Source: JAYPHU01 sp038127535 (GTDB lineage Bacteria > Pseudomonadota > Alphaproteobacteria > Rhodospirillales > UBA2165). From it: DNA of 64,000 nt. Both the position numbers and the translations under genes were made by a program. The stretch is from NCBI GenBank assembly GCA_038127535.1, contig JAYPHU010000019.1, positions 13,589 through 77,588 on the forward strand, in the 5' to 3' direction. This document shows positions 33,929 through 43,453 of this stretch, piece after piece. Positions within the stretch are counted from its first letter, which is position 1. Every line of letters starts with the position of its first letter. The notes beneath the pieces are model-generated. The model had not been told where the DNA came from and did no database searches. It saw only the letters and a list, made by a program, of their open reading frames with translations.

Positions 33929-36160
33929 TCAGAACTTATTGACCTTTGAGAACCCTTTCGGGGGCAGCCGGCCGGCTTGTGACCGTTTGCCCTGCCAGGC
34001 CATCAGGTCCGTCTCGGTGCGGTTCCGGTCGCCCGTTTTCCAAGTCAGCCCCTCTTCCATGGTGAACGTTTTGACGTCCGACAGGCCGCCATCTTTGTAG
34101 CGCTGCAGGATCACCCCCCTGCCCCGGGTCATCTCCGGCACTTCGTCTAACGGGAACAAGAGTAGCTTCCGGTTCTCGCCGATGACCGCCACGTGGTCGC
34201 CGTCGACCCGGCAGGCGGCGGCAGCCTCGTCATCGCCTTTGACATTGAGGATTTGCTTGCCGCCCTTGGTCTGGGCCATCACGTCTTCGGATTTAACGAT
34301 GAAACCCCGCCCGGCACTGGAGGTCACCAGGAATTTCTCTTCCGGCTTGAACAGGAACAGATTGACCAAGTCGTGTTCATTGCCGAGATCGATCATCAGG
34401 CGCACCGGCTCGCCGAAACCCCGCCCGCCCGGCAGCTTGTCACATGATAACGTATAGAAGCGGCCATTGGTGGCGAACACCAGGACCTTATCCGTGGTCT
34501 CCGCATGGAAGGCGAACTTAGCCCGGTCGCCGTCCTTGTATTTGACGTCCGAGACATCCTCGAGATGCCCCTTGGCCGCTTTGATCCAGCCCTTCTCCGA
34601 GCAGATGATGGTGATCGGCTCTTTCTCGATAAAGGCTTCGAGCGGCACGTCGATGGCAGGCGGGGCCTCGCCGATTTCGGTGCGCCGTTTGCCGAGCTCG
34701 TCCTTACCGCCAAAGTTCTTTTTGATTTCCTTGACCTCGTCGGCGATCCGTTTCCAGCGGAGCTTCTTATCCTTAAGGAGCTTATTGAGCGCCGCCCGCT
34801 CCTTGGTCAGGGCATCGTGTTCGGTCTTGATCTCTATTTCCTCGAGCCGGCGTAAACTCCGCAAGCGCATATTGAGGATGGCGTCGGCTTGGGTCTGGGT
34901 CAGCTTGAACGCCTTGATCAAGCCAGCCTTGGCGTCGTCTTCCTCGCGGATGATGCGGATCACCTCATCGAGATTGAGATAGGCTTTTAGGTAGCCTTCA
35001 AGAACATCCAGCCGGGTTTCGATTTTGCCGAGCCTGAACTTGGACCGTCGCACCAGCACATCCAGCCGGTGATCCAGAAAGGCTTGCAGCACGTCGCGAA
35101 GGTTCATCACTCTCGGCGTATTGTCGGCATCGAGCACGTTCATATTGAGACTGAAGCGGGTTTCCAGATCGGTCTGCTTGAACAACTGCTCCATCAACAT
35201 GTCCGGGTCGATAGTGCGGTTCTTCGGCTCCAACACGATGCGTACATCTTCCGCCGACTCATCGACAATGTCGTTGAGCATGGGCAGCTTGCGGGCGTTC
35301 AACAGCTCCGCGATTTTTTCGATTAGCCGGGATTTCTGAATCTGGTATGGAATTTCGGTGATGACGATCTGATACTGACCGCGGCCCAAGTTTTCTTTCT
35401 TCCACTTGGCGCGCATTCGGAGGCCGCCACGGCCGGTCTTGTAGGCGGTAACCACGGCGGCCCGATCCTCGACCAAAATGCCGCCGGTCGGGAAGTCCGG
35501 TCCGGGGATGAAGTCCACCAATTTGCCGACGGTGGCGTTGGGGAACTTGATCAGGTGCGACAGCGCGTCGCAAATCTCGCCCACATTGTGGGGCGGGATG
35601 CTGGTCGCCATACCGACGGCGATTCCGGCCGCACCATTCGCCAGCAGGTTCGGAAACGCCGCTGGCAGGACGAAAGGTTCTTTCTCCTCCCCGTCATAGG
35701 TTTCCCGGAAATCGACGGCGTCTTCATCGATCCCTTCCGACAGCGCCTTGGCGACTTCGGTGAGGCGCGCCTCGGTGTATCGCATGGCGGCGGCGTTATC
35801 GCCGTCCACGTTGCCGAAGTTGCCCTGCCCGTCGATCAGTGGGTAGCGGACGGCAAAGTCCTGGGCCAGACGCACCAGCGCGTCATAGACCGCCTGATCA
35901 CCGTGGGGGTGGTATTTACCGATGACGTCGCCCACGACCCGAGCGCATTTCTTGTAGCCACCCGACGGGTCAAGTTTGAGCTGGCGCATGGCGTAGAGAA
36001 GCCGCCGATGCACTGGTTTTAGGCCGTCCCGGACATCGGGTAGCGACCGGGACATGATGATGGAGAGCGCGTACGAGAGGTAGCGTTCGCTGATCGCGTC
36101 GGCCAGACGCGTGTCGCGAATGTCTCCCCCGGACCCATCGGGCAAGGTCATTTCGTTCAT
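33929..36160 (-). CDS. parC: ParC DNA topoisomerase IV subunit A
   Basis: ParC is the DNA-cleaving subunit of topoisomerase IV, which decatenates daughter chromosomes. The 743-residue protein has the breakage-reunion domain with the catalytic tyrosine in AAMRYTEARLTEV. GDVIGKYHPHGDQAVYDALVR is the QRDR region. The C-terminal beta-propeller is the short ParC type and lacks the GyrA box. It is 25 bases after recO on the same strand. parE is not in the window. Confidence 0.97.
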   Translation of the reverse strand: MNEMTLPDGSGGDIRDTRLADAISERYLSYALSIIMSRSLPDVRDGLKPVHRRLLYAMRQLKLDPSGGYKKCARVVGDVIGKYHPHGDQAVYDALVRLAQDFAVRYPLIDGQGNFGNVDGDNAAAMRYTEARLTEVAKALSEGIDEDAVDFRETYDGEEKEPFVLPAAFPNLLANGAAGIAVGMATSIPPHNVGEICDALSHLIKFPNATVGKLVDFIPGPDFPTGGILVEDRAAVVTAYKTGRGGLRMRAKWKKENLGRGQYQIVITEIPYQIQKSRLIEKIAELLNARKLPMLNDIVDESAEDVRIVLEPKNRTIDPDMLMEQLFKQTDLETRFSLNMNVLDADNTPRVMNLRDVLQAFLDHRLDVLVRRSKFRLGKIETRLDVLEGYLKAYLNLDEVIRIIREEDDAKAGLIKAFKLTQTQADAILNMRLRSLRRLEEIEIKTEHDALTKERAALNKLLKDKKLRWKRIADEVKEIKKNFGGKDELGKRRTEIGEAPPAIDVPLEAFIEKEPITIICSEKGWIKAAKGHLEDVSDVKYKDGDRAKFAFHAETTDKVLVFATNGRFYTLSCDKLPGGRGFGEPVRLMIDLGNEHDLVNLFLFKPEEKFLVTSSAGRGFIVKSEDVMAQTKGGKQILNVKGDDEAAAACRVDGDHVAVIGENRKLLLFPLDEVPEMTRGRGVILQRYKDGGLSDVKTFTMEEGLTWKTGDRNRTETDLMAWQGKRSQAGRLPPKGFSKVNKF

Positions 36161-36184
36161 AATTTCCTCAGGGGCAAAGTGTCT

Positions 36185-36928
36185 TCAGCTACCAGATATA
36201 GTAGCCAATTGTTTCACACGGTCAACAAGTCGTGTCCGGGCCGACGGTGCACCGGTTTTGTGATGAATGAAGGCGTGGCGCTCCAGAAAGTACCCAGTGA
36301 GCTCGAGCCCGTCCGCCACGTCCGCTATCGGCGCATCCGCTTGTGATTCCAGGGACTTCAGTAAGGCGGGCAGCGGCAGCATCTTGTCATGGTACGGCCG
36401 CCCGGCCGATTCGGAGACTGCTTGTCCCGATTTGGGGGATACGTAGATCAGGTCCTCGCTGGTTCCCGTCGCCGCGCAGGCTGTCAGATCAAGGCCGAAT
36501 CCGAGCTGCGTGAGGAGCTCCAACTCCCAGGCGACATAGCGGGCTATCCAGTTTTTGTCATCCAAGGCGTCGATCAACGTGTGCAGCGAGGCAAATATCT
36601 CCGGCATGGGTTCCCGCTCTGGTAACGCGCGTTCGGTCACCGCGCAAGCAGAAGACAGCCCGGCGAGCTTCAGCGGATCGCCCAGGACCGGTGCGGCGTT
36701 CGGCGAGATTAGCTCGCAGATATACGTGCCCAGATGATCTTCCAGCCGCGCGCGCCAGTCCGCGGTGACAAAGTTTCCGGCTTCGTATATGCCTCGGGCC
36801 CGCTTGCCGGCGCCGCCCCGTACTAAACCGGAATGGGCACCGTGTTCGGCCGTCAGCAGCGTGACAATGATTGAGGTTTCGCCATGTTTCTGGGCGGAAA
36901 GGACAATACCGTCGTCAGTCCAGTTCAT
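36185..36928 (-). CDS. recO: RecO DNA repair protein
   Basis: RecO works with RecF and RecR to load RecA at gaps. The 247-residue protein starts MNWTDDGIVLSAQKHGETS (OB-fold). It continues through GLVRGGAGKRARG and ELELLTQLGFGLDLTACAATG to a helical C terminus. The cysteine pattern at the middle is reduced compared with zinc-binding RecO proteins. Its start overlaps the stop of the alpha/beta hydrolase by four bases. Confidence 0.93.
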   Translation of the reverse strand: MNWTDDGIVLSAQKHGETSIIVTLLTAEHGAHSGLVRGGAGKRARGIYEAGNFVTADWRARLEDHLGTYICELISPNAAPVLGDPLKLAGLSSACAVTERALPEREPMPEIFASLHTLIDALDDKNWIARYVAWELELLTQLGFGLDLTACAATGTSEDLIYVSPKSGQAVSESAGRPYHDKMLPLPALLKSLESQADAPIADVADGLELTGYFLERHAFIHHKTGAPSARTRLVDRVKQLATISGS

Positions 36929-37632
36929 GCCGCCGCTTCGATGAGGAGTTCGGCGAGCTCCTGGGGGGTATCGACCATCATGTCATGGCCGCTGTCAACG
37001 GTCCGGCAGTGCCAGCGAGGGTCGGCGTCGGTCAGTTCCTGGAATTGAATAAAGTTGCTCGGATCGTGTTTCATCGCCCGGATATAGGTGCACTTGGCCA
37101 CGTCTTCGAGAACAACCGTTCGTTTAACCGGCTGATCCATGCAGCCGAAGGGCTGAGGTGTGCATTGGTTATCCACCCACGCCTGGTTTTCCTCACGGAT
37201 GCGGAACTTGGCCGCCGGGATGGGCGGAACGGTGTTCATGGGGCTCTTGGCGGCCGCATCGGCCGTGCCCTCCGATTGGGCGGCGGGCATATAGTCCCGG
37301 AGGCTCTTGCCGTCTTCCGGCAGGAAGGCGTCGAGATAAATCAGGGCGGATAACTTATCCGGTATCTGGCTCGCCACGCCGGTGATGACCATGCCGCCGT
37401 AGGAATGGCCGCACAGCGCCACGTTCTCCAATTCCTCCCACTTGATCAGGTTCACGACGTCAGTGACGTGAGTATCCAGATTGATTTCCGGCGTCAGGAG
37501 GTGGGATTTGTCGGCGACCCCGGTAAGCGTCGGCGTGAAGACGGTGTGCCCCTTCGCCTGCAGTAGCGGCGTGACGAACTTCCAGCACCAGCCGCCGTGC
37601 CAGGCGCCATGAACCAGAACGAAAGTCGCCAT
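36925..37632 (-). CDS. Alpha/beta hydrolase, HNL/esterase-like
   Basis: The 235-residue cytoplasmic protein has the FVLVHGAWHGGWCWK oxyanion region. GHSYGGMVI supplies the nucleophile serine, and the VDSGHDMMVDTPQELAELL end supplies the histidine. This is the compact salicylate-esterase or hydroxynitrile-lyase-like group. The substrate cannot be deduced. Its start shares a TAATG with the end of the flavin reductase and its stop overlaps recO. Coupling to recO is unusual for such an enzyme. Confidence 0.9.
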   Translation of the reverse strand: MATFVLVHGAWHGGWCWKFVTPLLQAKGHTVFTPTLTGVADKSHLLTPEINLDTHVTDVVNLIKWEELENVALCGHSYGGMVITGVASQIPDKLSALIYLDAFLPEDGKSLRDYMPAAQSEGTADAAAKSPMNTVPPIPAAKFRIREENQAWVDNQCTPQPFGCMDQPVKRTVVLEDVAKCTYIRAMKHDPSNFIQFQELTDADPRWHCRTVDSGHDMMVDTPQELAELLIEAAA

Positions 37633-38309
37633 TACGTGCCGTCCCCTTCCAGTTTCTTGGTGCCGGTGCGGCCTTCCATGCCCGGCCGGTTGCCGCCAGC
37701 GTGATTGATCGTAAAGACATTCTCCACGGCGGTGTAATCGTAGTAACCCATACGCGCGAGGGGTTTATACTTAGGAACGTCCAGCTTGCCGTCCTCGCCA
37801 ATATAGTCGTCATTGATGTGGATCATGACGACCCGGCCGATGACGATATCCGCCGAGCCCAGTCCGCCGGGTCCATTACCGGGCAGCCGCAGCGACGTGT
37901 GGAATACGCACTCGAAGTTCACCGGCGACTCCGCCACCCGGTACGGCGCAACAATGTCGCATGGCGCCTTGGTGACGCCCGCCAGATCAAACTCGTCCAC
38001 ATCGGCATCCACTTCCTGAGCCGATTTGTTGACCGCGTCGCGCAGGTCGTAGGTCGCCAAATTCCATACGAATTCACGGGTGTTCTCTGCATTTGTGACA
38101 CTGTGCTTGCGGCCATCGGGGCGTGGATTTGCGGAATACATGACATAGGGCGGATTGAAGCCCAGATTCTGAAACTGGCTGTAGGGCGCCAGATTGGGAA
38201 TGCCGTCTTCGGACAGGCTGGATATCCAGCCGATGGGCCGCGGCACCACGCAGGATTTAAAAGGATCCCACGGCAGGCCGTGGTCGGACGATCCGGGCTC
38301 GTATTTCAT
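37632..38309 (-). CDS. Flavin reductase-like / FMN-binding split-barrel protein
   Basis: The 225-residue protein resembles the flavin reductase (DIM6/NTAB) family, which binds FMN and often reduces flavins or acts on small aromatic substrates. Landmarks are FKSCVVPRPIGWISSLSEDG, NLAPYSQFQNLGF and EFVWNLATYDLRDAVNKSAQ. Its TAA and the ATG of the hydrolase share bases, so the two are translated together. This suggests a shared catabolic or detoxification step, but no substrate gene is present. Confidence 0.9.
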   Translation of the reverse strand: MKYEPGSSDHGLPWDPFKSCVVPRPIGWISSLSEDGIPNLAPYSQFQNLGFNPPYVMYSANPRPDGRKHSVTNAENTREFVWNLATYDLRDAVNKSAQEVDADVDEFDLAGVTKAPCDIVAPYRVAESPVNFECVFHTSLRLPGNGPGGLGSADIVIGRVVMIHINDDYIGEDGKLDVPKYKPLARMGYYDYTAVENVFTINHAGGNRPGMEGRTGTKKLEGDGT

Positions 38310-38399
38310 TCTGTTACCCCTGTTGAATTATGACATGCATGAGCATCCCGCGATCAGGCGGCTCACCAAGTCATACTGTGGTCTTTTTGGAGCTGCGAC

Positions 38400-38831
38400 T
38401 CAACCGGTAGCGATATAGTCCCGCATTTGCTGAGCTTCATTTTCCAGCTCATCCACCCGGTTTTTCACCACGTCACCGATACTGACGATGCCGACGAGCT
38501 GGTCGTTCTGCACGATGGGAATATGGCGGATGCGCCGCGCCGTCATTTCGCGGCGGAGGTGGTTCATTTCCTCTTCCGGTGAGCAGGAGAACACGTCTTT
38601 GGTCATAATGTCGGACGCAGGCAGCGCCAATAGGCTGGCCCTGTGGCGGGAGACACCACGCACGATATCCCGTTCCGAGAGAATGCCCTCTAGATGCTTG
38701 TCACCGTCCGCGATCAGCACGGCGCCGATGTTTTTTTCGGCCATCAGATCGACCACTTCCTGCACCGAGCTGTCAGGGCTCGCCGTGATGACGTCGGAGT
38801 CTTTGCCCTTCAGGATTGCTGATATCTTCAT
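38400..38831 (-). CDS. CBS-domain protein
   Basis: A 143-residue protein consisting of two CBS domains. The first is about 9-65, with SVQEVVDLMAEKNIGAVLI. The second is about 75-130, with EEEMNHLRREMTARRIRHIP. CBS pairs bind adenine nucleotides and sense energy state, and small stand-alone ones are often regulators with unknown partners. It is separate from the flavin reductase gene and the transporter on either side. Confidence 0.92.
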   Translation of the reverse strand: MKISAILKGKDSDVITASPDSSVQEVVDLMAEKNIGAVLIADGDKHLEGILSERDIVRGVSRHRASLLALPASDIMTKDVFSCSPEEEMNHLRREMTARRIRHIPIVQNDQLVGIVSIGDVVKNRVDELENEAQQMRDYIATG

Positions 38832-38912
38832 GGATCACCCTCCCTGTTGTTATGGCTGTGTCAAATTTGGCCATAAATCCGGCAAAGAGCCAAATAAAAT
38901 ATTACTGTGGAT

Positions 38913-39770
38913 TTACGTACTGACCCGCTTTCGCAACCACCAGATGAAGATGAGCGCGGTGCCGAACATGGTCAGGCTATAGGTTGCAGCCGGAATGACG
39001 GCTGCGCCGCCGCCGAAAAGCAAGGTGCCGACGGCGATGGCCAGCGTGCCGTTTTGCAGGCCGCACTCAATGGAAATGGCGATGCGTTGCCGTACGCCCG
39101 AACCAAACATCGCCCCCAGCCACCAAGCCAGGGCCAGCATGATCAGGTTCAGGACTAGGGTAATCAGACCCGCATCCGCATAATAGGCAGCGATATTCGC
39201 ACGCTCCTGATAAACCGCGCCGGCCAACACGATAAAGAACAGGACTGTGGAGGTTTTTCGAGCCGGGCCATCGAATTTAAGCGCAAATCCCTCGGCCCAG
39301 CGCCGGACCGCCAGGCCGATCAGCACCGGCACGGTCACAATCAGGAAGACGCTGACGGCGGTTTTGCCGACGGATACCTCGCCCTCCAGGTTGCCGTCCA
39401 TCAAATGGGTATAGGCATAAACGACAATCAGCGGAATCGTGATAACGCAAAGTAGGCTGACAATGGCGGTGAGCGAGATCGAGAGCGCTACATCGCCCTT
39501 GCCGAAAGCGGTAAGGATATTGGACGTCACACCGCCCGGTGCGGCAGCAATGATCATGACGCCCAGGGCAATTCCCGGAGAGACCGGCCAGACACTGATC
39601 AAGATAAAACCGACGATCGGCAGCAGGATCATTTGCGAAATCAGCCCGACAATGAAATCCTTGGGCTGCTTGGCGACCCGCGTAAAATCCTGAACGGTCA
39701 GGCCCAGGCCCAGCGAAAACATAATAAACGCCAGCGCCAGCGGCAAAATCACATCGGTTACAATCCCCAT
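38913..39770 (-). CDS. BASS-family (bile acid:sodium symporter-like) transporter
   Basis: A 285-residue inner-membrane protein with about nine to ten helices. The family signatures FSLGLGLTVQDFTRVAKQP, AAAPGGVTSNILTAFGKGDV and SIECGLQNGTLAIAVG are present. Proteins of this type move organic anions with sodium. Substrates in bacteria are seldom known, so I do not name one. It lies 67 bases downstream of era and is read in the same direction. Confidence 0.92.
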   Translation of the reverse strand: MGIVTDVILPLALAFIMFSLGLGLTVQDFTRVAKQPKDFIVGLISQMILLPIVGFILISVWPVSPGIALGVMIIAAAPGGVTSNILTAFGKGDVALSISLTAIVSLLCVITIPLIVVYAYTHLMDGNLEGEVSVGKTAVSVFLIVTVPVLIGLAVRRWAEGFALKFDGPARKTSTVLFFIVLAGAVYQERANIAAYYADAGLITLVLNLIMLALAWWLGAMFGSGVRQRIAISIECGLQNGTLAIAVGTLLFGGGAAVIPAATYSLTMFGTALIFIWWLRKRVST

Positions 39771-39836
39771 AGTCCCCTCTCCTTTTGAAGCGTCCCTTTG
39801 TACATCTTACAGGGTTAAGTCTTTGCAGAAGATTAA

Positions 39837-40742
39837 TCAGGCGTTGTAGTCCAGTCCCCAATCCCGGTAGCGTTCGGGGTCTTCGCCCCACTTTTCGCGG
39901 ACTTTTACGAACAGAAACAGATGCACCCGGCAGCCGAACATGTCTTCGAGCTCGGTCCGGGAGTCCGCGCCGATGGATTTAATCCGAGCGCCCTTCTTGC
40001 CCAGGACAATCGCCTTTTGGCTGTCCCGCTGCACGTAGATGACCTGCTCGAGCCGGACGCTGCCGTCCTCCTGGTCAGCCCAGGCTTCGGTCTCGACCGT
40101 TGCCGCGTAAGGCAGTTCCTGGTGGAGCTGAAGGTATAGCTTTTCCCTGGTGATCTCGGCCGCCAGCAGGCGTTCGGGCATATCGGAGAGCTGGTCCGCC
40201 GGAAATAACCAGGGTCCTTCCGGCACAATGGACGCCCAATGCTCCGCCAGACCGCTCACCCCGTCGCCGGTCTCCGCCGAAATCATGAAGGTTTCGCGAA
40301 ACACGCCGGTTTGGTTCAGTTTGTCCGCCAGCGCCAGCAGATCCGGTTTTTTGACCAGGTCTACCTTGTTGATGACCAAATCGGCTTTGGCGCCCTGCTC
40401 GACCAAACGGTCCAAAATAGCCTGGGTATCCCGGTTGATCCCCCGCTCCGCATCCACCAGGAAGGCAATGTGGTCAGCATCCCCGGCGCCGCTCCAGGCG
40501 GCGGCGACCATCGCCCTGTCTAGCCGCCGGCGGGGGGCAAAAATGCCCGGCGTATCAATAAATATAAGCTGCACCGGCCCCTTTACGGTTAGCCCTAAGA
40601 CCCGTGTCCGGGTGGTTTGCACCTTAGGCGAGACGATAGAAACCTTAGCGCCGACAAGCCTGTTCAACAGCGTGGACTTGCCCACATTGGGCGCGCCGAT
40701 GATGGCGACAAAGCCGCATTTGGTGTACGTGCCGTCAGCCAT
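39837..40742 (-). CDS. era: Era GTPase
   Basis: Era binds 16S rRNA and supports 30S subunit maturation. The 301-residue protein has G1 GAPNVGKSTLLN, G3 DTPGIF, G4 NKVD, and a C-terminal KH domain with IVLGKKGARIKSIG. The first eight bases overlap the end of rnc. The pair rnc-era is conserved in nearly all proteobacteria. Confidence 0.98.
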   Translation of the reverse strand: MADGTYTKCGFVAIIGAPNVGKSTLLNRLVGAKVSIVSPKVQTTRTRVLGLTVKGPVQLIFIDTPGIFAPRRRLDRAMVAAAWSGAGDADHIAFLVDAERGINRDTQAILDRLVEQGAKADLVINKVDLVKKPDLLALADKLNQTGVFRETFMISAETGDGVSGLAEHWASIVPEGPWLFPADQLSDMPERLLAAEITREKLYLQLHQELPYAATVETEAWADQEDGSVRLEQVIYVQRDSQKAIVLGKKGARIKSIGADSRTELEDMFGCRVHLFLFVKVREKWGEDPERYRDWGLDYNA

Positions 40743-41439
40743 CGGTATTGGCTATATCCAGTTGGTTCAGGAATTTGTCAGCCGCGGCCTGTTCTGCAGC
40801 GCGTTTGGAACGGCCCTTGGCCTCGACGGATGGATAGCCTTCCAACGAAACGGCGACCGTAAACTCTGGCTCGTGATCCGGGCCCTCCCGTCCGGTTTCG
40901 GTATAATCCGGCAGAGGCAGTCCGATCCCTTGCGCCCATTCCTGCAGCGTGGTTTTGGCGTCCTTGGGCGGTACCGGCGTTTCCTCCAGCATGTCCCGCC
41001 AATGGATTTCGATGAATTCCCGGGCGACTTCCAGCCCGCCGTCCACATACAAAGCGGCGATAATGGCCTCGCAGACATCGGCCAGAATGCTGGGGTTCTC
41101 CCGGCCGCCCGTGATTTCCTCCCCGGACGACATGAAGATAAGCTTGCCGAGATCGAAAACTTTCGCAACCCGCACCAATGATTCCTGGCGGACCAAGGCC
41201 GTGTGCCGCTTGGCGATATCGCCTTCCGGTTCTTCAGGAAAGCGGCGCAACAGCATTTCGGCGACAATCAGGCCCAGCACCCGGTCGCCGAGGAACTCCA
41301 TGCGCTCATAAGACGACAACCGGTCCAGATCGGCGCCGCTTAGACTGGCATGGGTGAGCGCCTGCTCCAGCAAGGCCGGTTTCTCGAAGGAATGGCCGAG
41401 TGCCTGTGCTAATGTCGCCAATGTGTCGTTATCGCTCAT
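40735..41439 (-). CDS. rnc: Ribonuclease III
   Basis: RNase III cleaves double-stranded RNA in rRNA processing and RNA decay. I start at the ATG at 41439 (234 residues). The catalytic signature ERMEFLGDRVLGLIVAEML is present, with Asp for the Asp-Ser-like motif, and the second metal site ADVCEAIIAALYVDGG follows. The dsRNA-binding domain is C-terminal, with the KGRSKRAAEQAAADKFL end. An alternative ATG at 41460 is possible but has no better site. It is 28 bases downstream of lepB. Confidence 0.96.
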   Translation of the reverse strand: MSDNDTLATLAQALGHSFEKPALLEQALTHASLSGADLDRLSSYERMEFLGDRVLGLIVAEMLLRRFPEEPEGDIAKRHTALVRQESLVRVAKVFDLGKLIFMSSGEEITGGRENPSILADVCEAIIAALYVDGGLEVAREFIEIHWRDMLEETPVPPKDAKTTLQEWAQGIGLPLPDYTETGREGPDHEPEFTVAVSLEGYPSVEAKGRSKRAAEQAAADKFLNQLDIANTDG

Positions 41440-41467
41440 GCGCCCGTCTCTCGGCCCCATGATAGCG

Positions 41468-42211
41468 CTAAATGATGTCCTTGAAGAACCGATCAAAGCG
41501 AATGGAAATCGGCCACTTCCAGAACTCCCACCACGCAGCAGCGCCGTTGGTGGAGAAAAACAGGATTTCCGCTCGTCCCACCAGGTTTTCCCTGGGGATA
41601 AAGCCGACGGACGGCAAGACGCGGCTGTCTTCAGAATTATCCCGGTTGTCGCCCATGGCGAAATAATGGCCGGGCGGCACGGTATAGACATCCGTATTAT
41701 CCAGCCGGGCGTTATCTCCTAGCTCTTCGATAATGGCATGAACCACGCCGTTGGGGAGAGTCTCGGCATACTGTCTGATCTGACGCATCCCACCGGGGAA
41801 ATCCCGATCAATGTAGAACCCGTCAATCTTACGGTCGACCACCGCGCCATTGATATTCAAGCGGCCATTGATGACTTGAATTTTGTCGCCCGGTAAGCCG
41901 ACGATGCGCTTGATATAATCGGTCCGGCCATCGGACGGCAGCTTAAATACTGCCACATCCCCGCGCTCCGGCTCGGTGAATAGGATTCGGCCCGGGATCA
42001 GTGGGAGGCTAAAAGGCAGTGAATGTTTGGAATAGCCGTAGGAGAATTTTGAGACAAAGAGGTAGTCACCGATCTCTAAGGTCGGTTCCATTGATCCCGA
42101 CGGGATGTTGAAGGGTTCATAGGCAAAGGTGCGGACAATAACGGCAATCATCACGGCATAGATGACCGTTTTTATCATGTCCCATAGTCCGCCATCCTTC
42201 TTATTCGACAT
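41468..42211 (-). CDS. lepB: LepB signal peptidase I
   Basis: LepB removes signal peptides in the periplasm. The 247-residue protein has one N-terminal membrane segment (TVIYAVMIAVIVRTF). The catalytic serine lies in NIPSGSMEPTL and the lysine in DYIKRIVGLPGDKI. The late GDNRDNSEDSR box is complete. It precedes rnc and era, the conserved order, and follows the glycosyltransferase gene. Confidence 0.97.
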   Translation of the reverse strand: MSNKKDGGLWDMIKTVIYAVMIAVIVRTFAYEPFNIPSGSMEPTLEIGDYLFVSKFSYGYSKHSLPFSLPLIPGRILFTEPERGDVAVFKLPSDGRTDYIKRIVGLPGDKIQVINGRLNINGAVVDRKIDGFYIDRDFPGGMRQIRQYAETLPNGVVHAIIEELGDNARLDNTDVYTVPPGHYFAMGDNRDNSEDSRVLPSVGFIPRENLVGRAEILFFSTNGAAAWWEFWKWPISIRFDRFFKDII

Positions 42212-42271
42212 TCGTTTTCGTGCCTAAGTATATGAATAATATTAAATATCTACGCAGATTAGGATTTTCGA

Positions 42272-43453
42272 CTAGGACCGGTACAGATCGTCAATATGCC
42301 CGACAAGTGCCTCAATTTGGGTCTTCCATTTGAACTGGCGGATAAAGTCAGCGCCCGAGTCGCCCCGGCGTCGCGCTTCGATCGGGTGGGCATAAAGGGA
42401 TTCAAGGATTTCGACAACCTCAAAAACATCCGGCTCCCGCCAGCCCTCGACCCCCACATACGGCTCGTACGGGGCAACCGACGTTTGATTTTGCAGCGGA
42501 TAACAAGTGCCCTCAGCGATTAGATTCTTTTGACCGGTATTGTCCGCGATGATGCACGGTACGCCCGCGGCCATGGTCTCCATCGCAACCAAATTGGTGC
42601 CGGGCTCGCACCGGTTCGGGAAGATCGCCGCATCTGCGGCCGACAGGTGGCCCGGCATGTCCTTGTTTGCCGGCGTTCCCAGATCGACAAAGCTGTCTTC
42701 CGGCAATCCGTTGGCGATCAGCCATGGGGCAATGGCGAGTTCATTGTTGGCGAGGATTTCCGGATGCCCATCAACAAATGGCGAATTGGCGATGGTCGGC
42801 ATGATTGCCGGCCATTGATTAGCCCAGGCAAACATCAATAAAGCTTCCGGATGTTTCTCCCGGAACTCCCGGAAGGCGGCAATGACCACGTCTTGGGCTT
42901 TGCGGTACTCCATCTTACCGCCGGAAAAGATCACAAACCGGTCTTTGTAGGTGTGGGGCCGTGGCGCACGGACAAACAGAGTGTCATCAATGCCTTGGAA
43001 GACATTCACCACATTCTCCAGTCCCCGCGCCTGCAGAATCTCTTGGTTCCAGGTGGAACCGGTGAAAATCATGTCATAGTCCCGGGCCCTGGCCAGTCCA
43101 TCCTCCGAGATATACGTGTCTTCAAAGAAAATGACGCCGATATTGTGACTACCCTGGATCGGCTGGTCCGCGAGCACCGGCTGAAAATCGTTGCGGAGCG
43201 CGTGCAACACAGGGAAATCAAATTCGAGTACGCCGGTCTTTTCCAGTAGATTAGACAGGTGTTCCTGGCGCTGGAACACCGGCGCGAGTTTCGCCGCGAT
43301 CTCCGGCCCCACGTCCAAACGATGGGGCGGTGCGGCGAGCACCGGATTTCGGCCTTGCGACAGAAGCTCAATGATCAAATTTGTGCCATAGACCCCCCAC
43401 CCGGAAACGCTGCTGGGCCGCCAGCCGATGCCGATGCTGTCAGGAGCCGTCAT
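42272..43453 (-). CDS. GT4-like glycosyltransferase
   Basis: A 393-residue GT-B fold protein. The N-terminal region has SSVSGWGVYGTNLIIELL. The C-terminal nucleotide-sugar domain has FVIFSGGKMEYRKAQDVVIAAFREF and the EPGTNLVAMETMAAGVPCI E-X7-E-type motif. The donor and acceptor are unknown. It overlaps the end of acpS by four bases and splits the usual acpS-lepB neighbourhood, so it is probably cotranscribed with acpS. A role in an envelope polysaccharide is a guess. Confidence 0.88.
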   Translation of the reverse strand: MTAPDSIGIGWRPSSVSGWGVYGTNLIIELLSQGRNPVLAAPPHRLDVGPEIAAKLAPVFQRQEHLSNLLEKTGVLEFDFPVLHALRNDFQPVLADQPIQGSHNIGVIFFEDTYISEDGLARARDYDMIFTGSTWNQEILQARGLENVVNVFQGIDDTLFVRAPRPHTYKDRFVIFSGGKMEYRKAQDVVIAAFREFREKHPEALLMFAWANQWPAIMPTIANSPFVDGHPEILANNELAIAPWLIANGLPEDSFVDLGTPANKDMPGHLSAADAAIFPNRCEPGTNLVAMETMAAGVPCIIADNTGQKNLIAEGTCYPLQNQTSVAPYEPYVGVEGWREPDVFEVVEILESLYAHPIEARRRGDSGADFIRQFKWKTQIEALVGHIDDLYRS

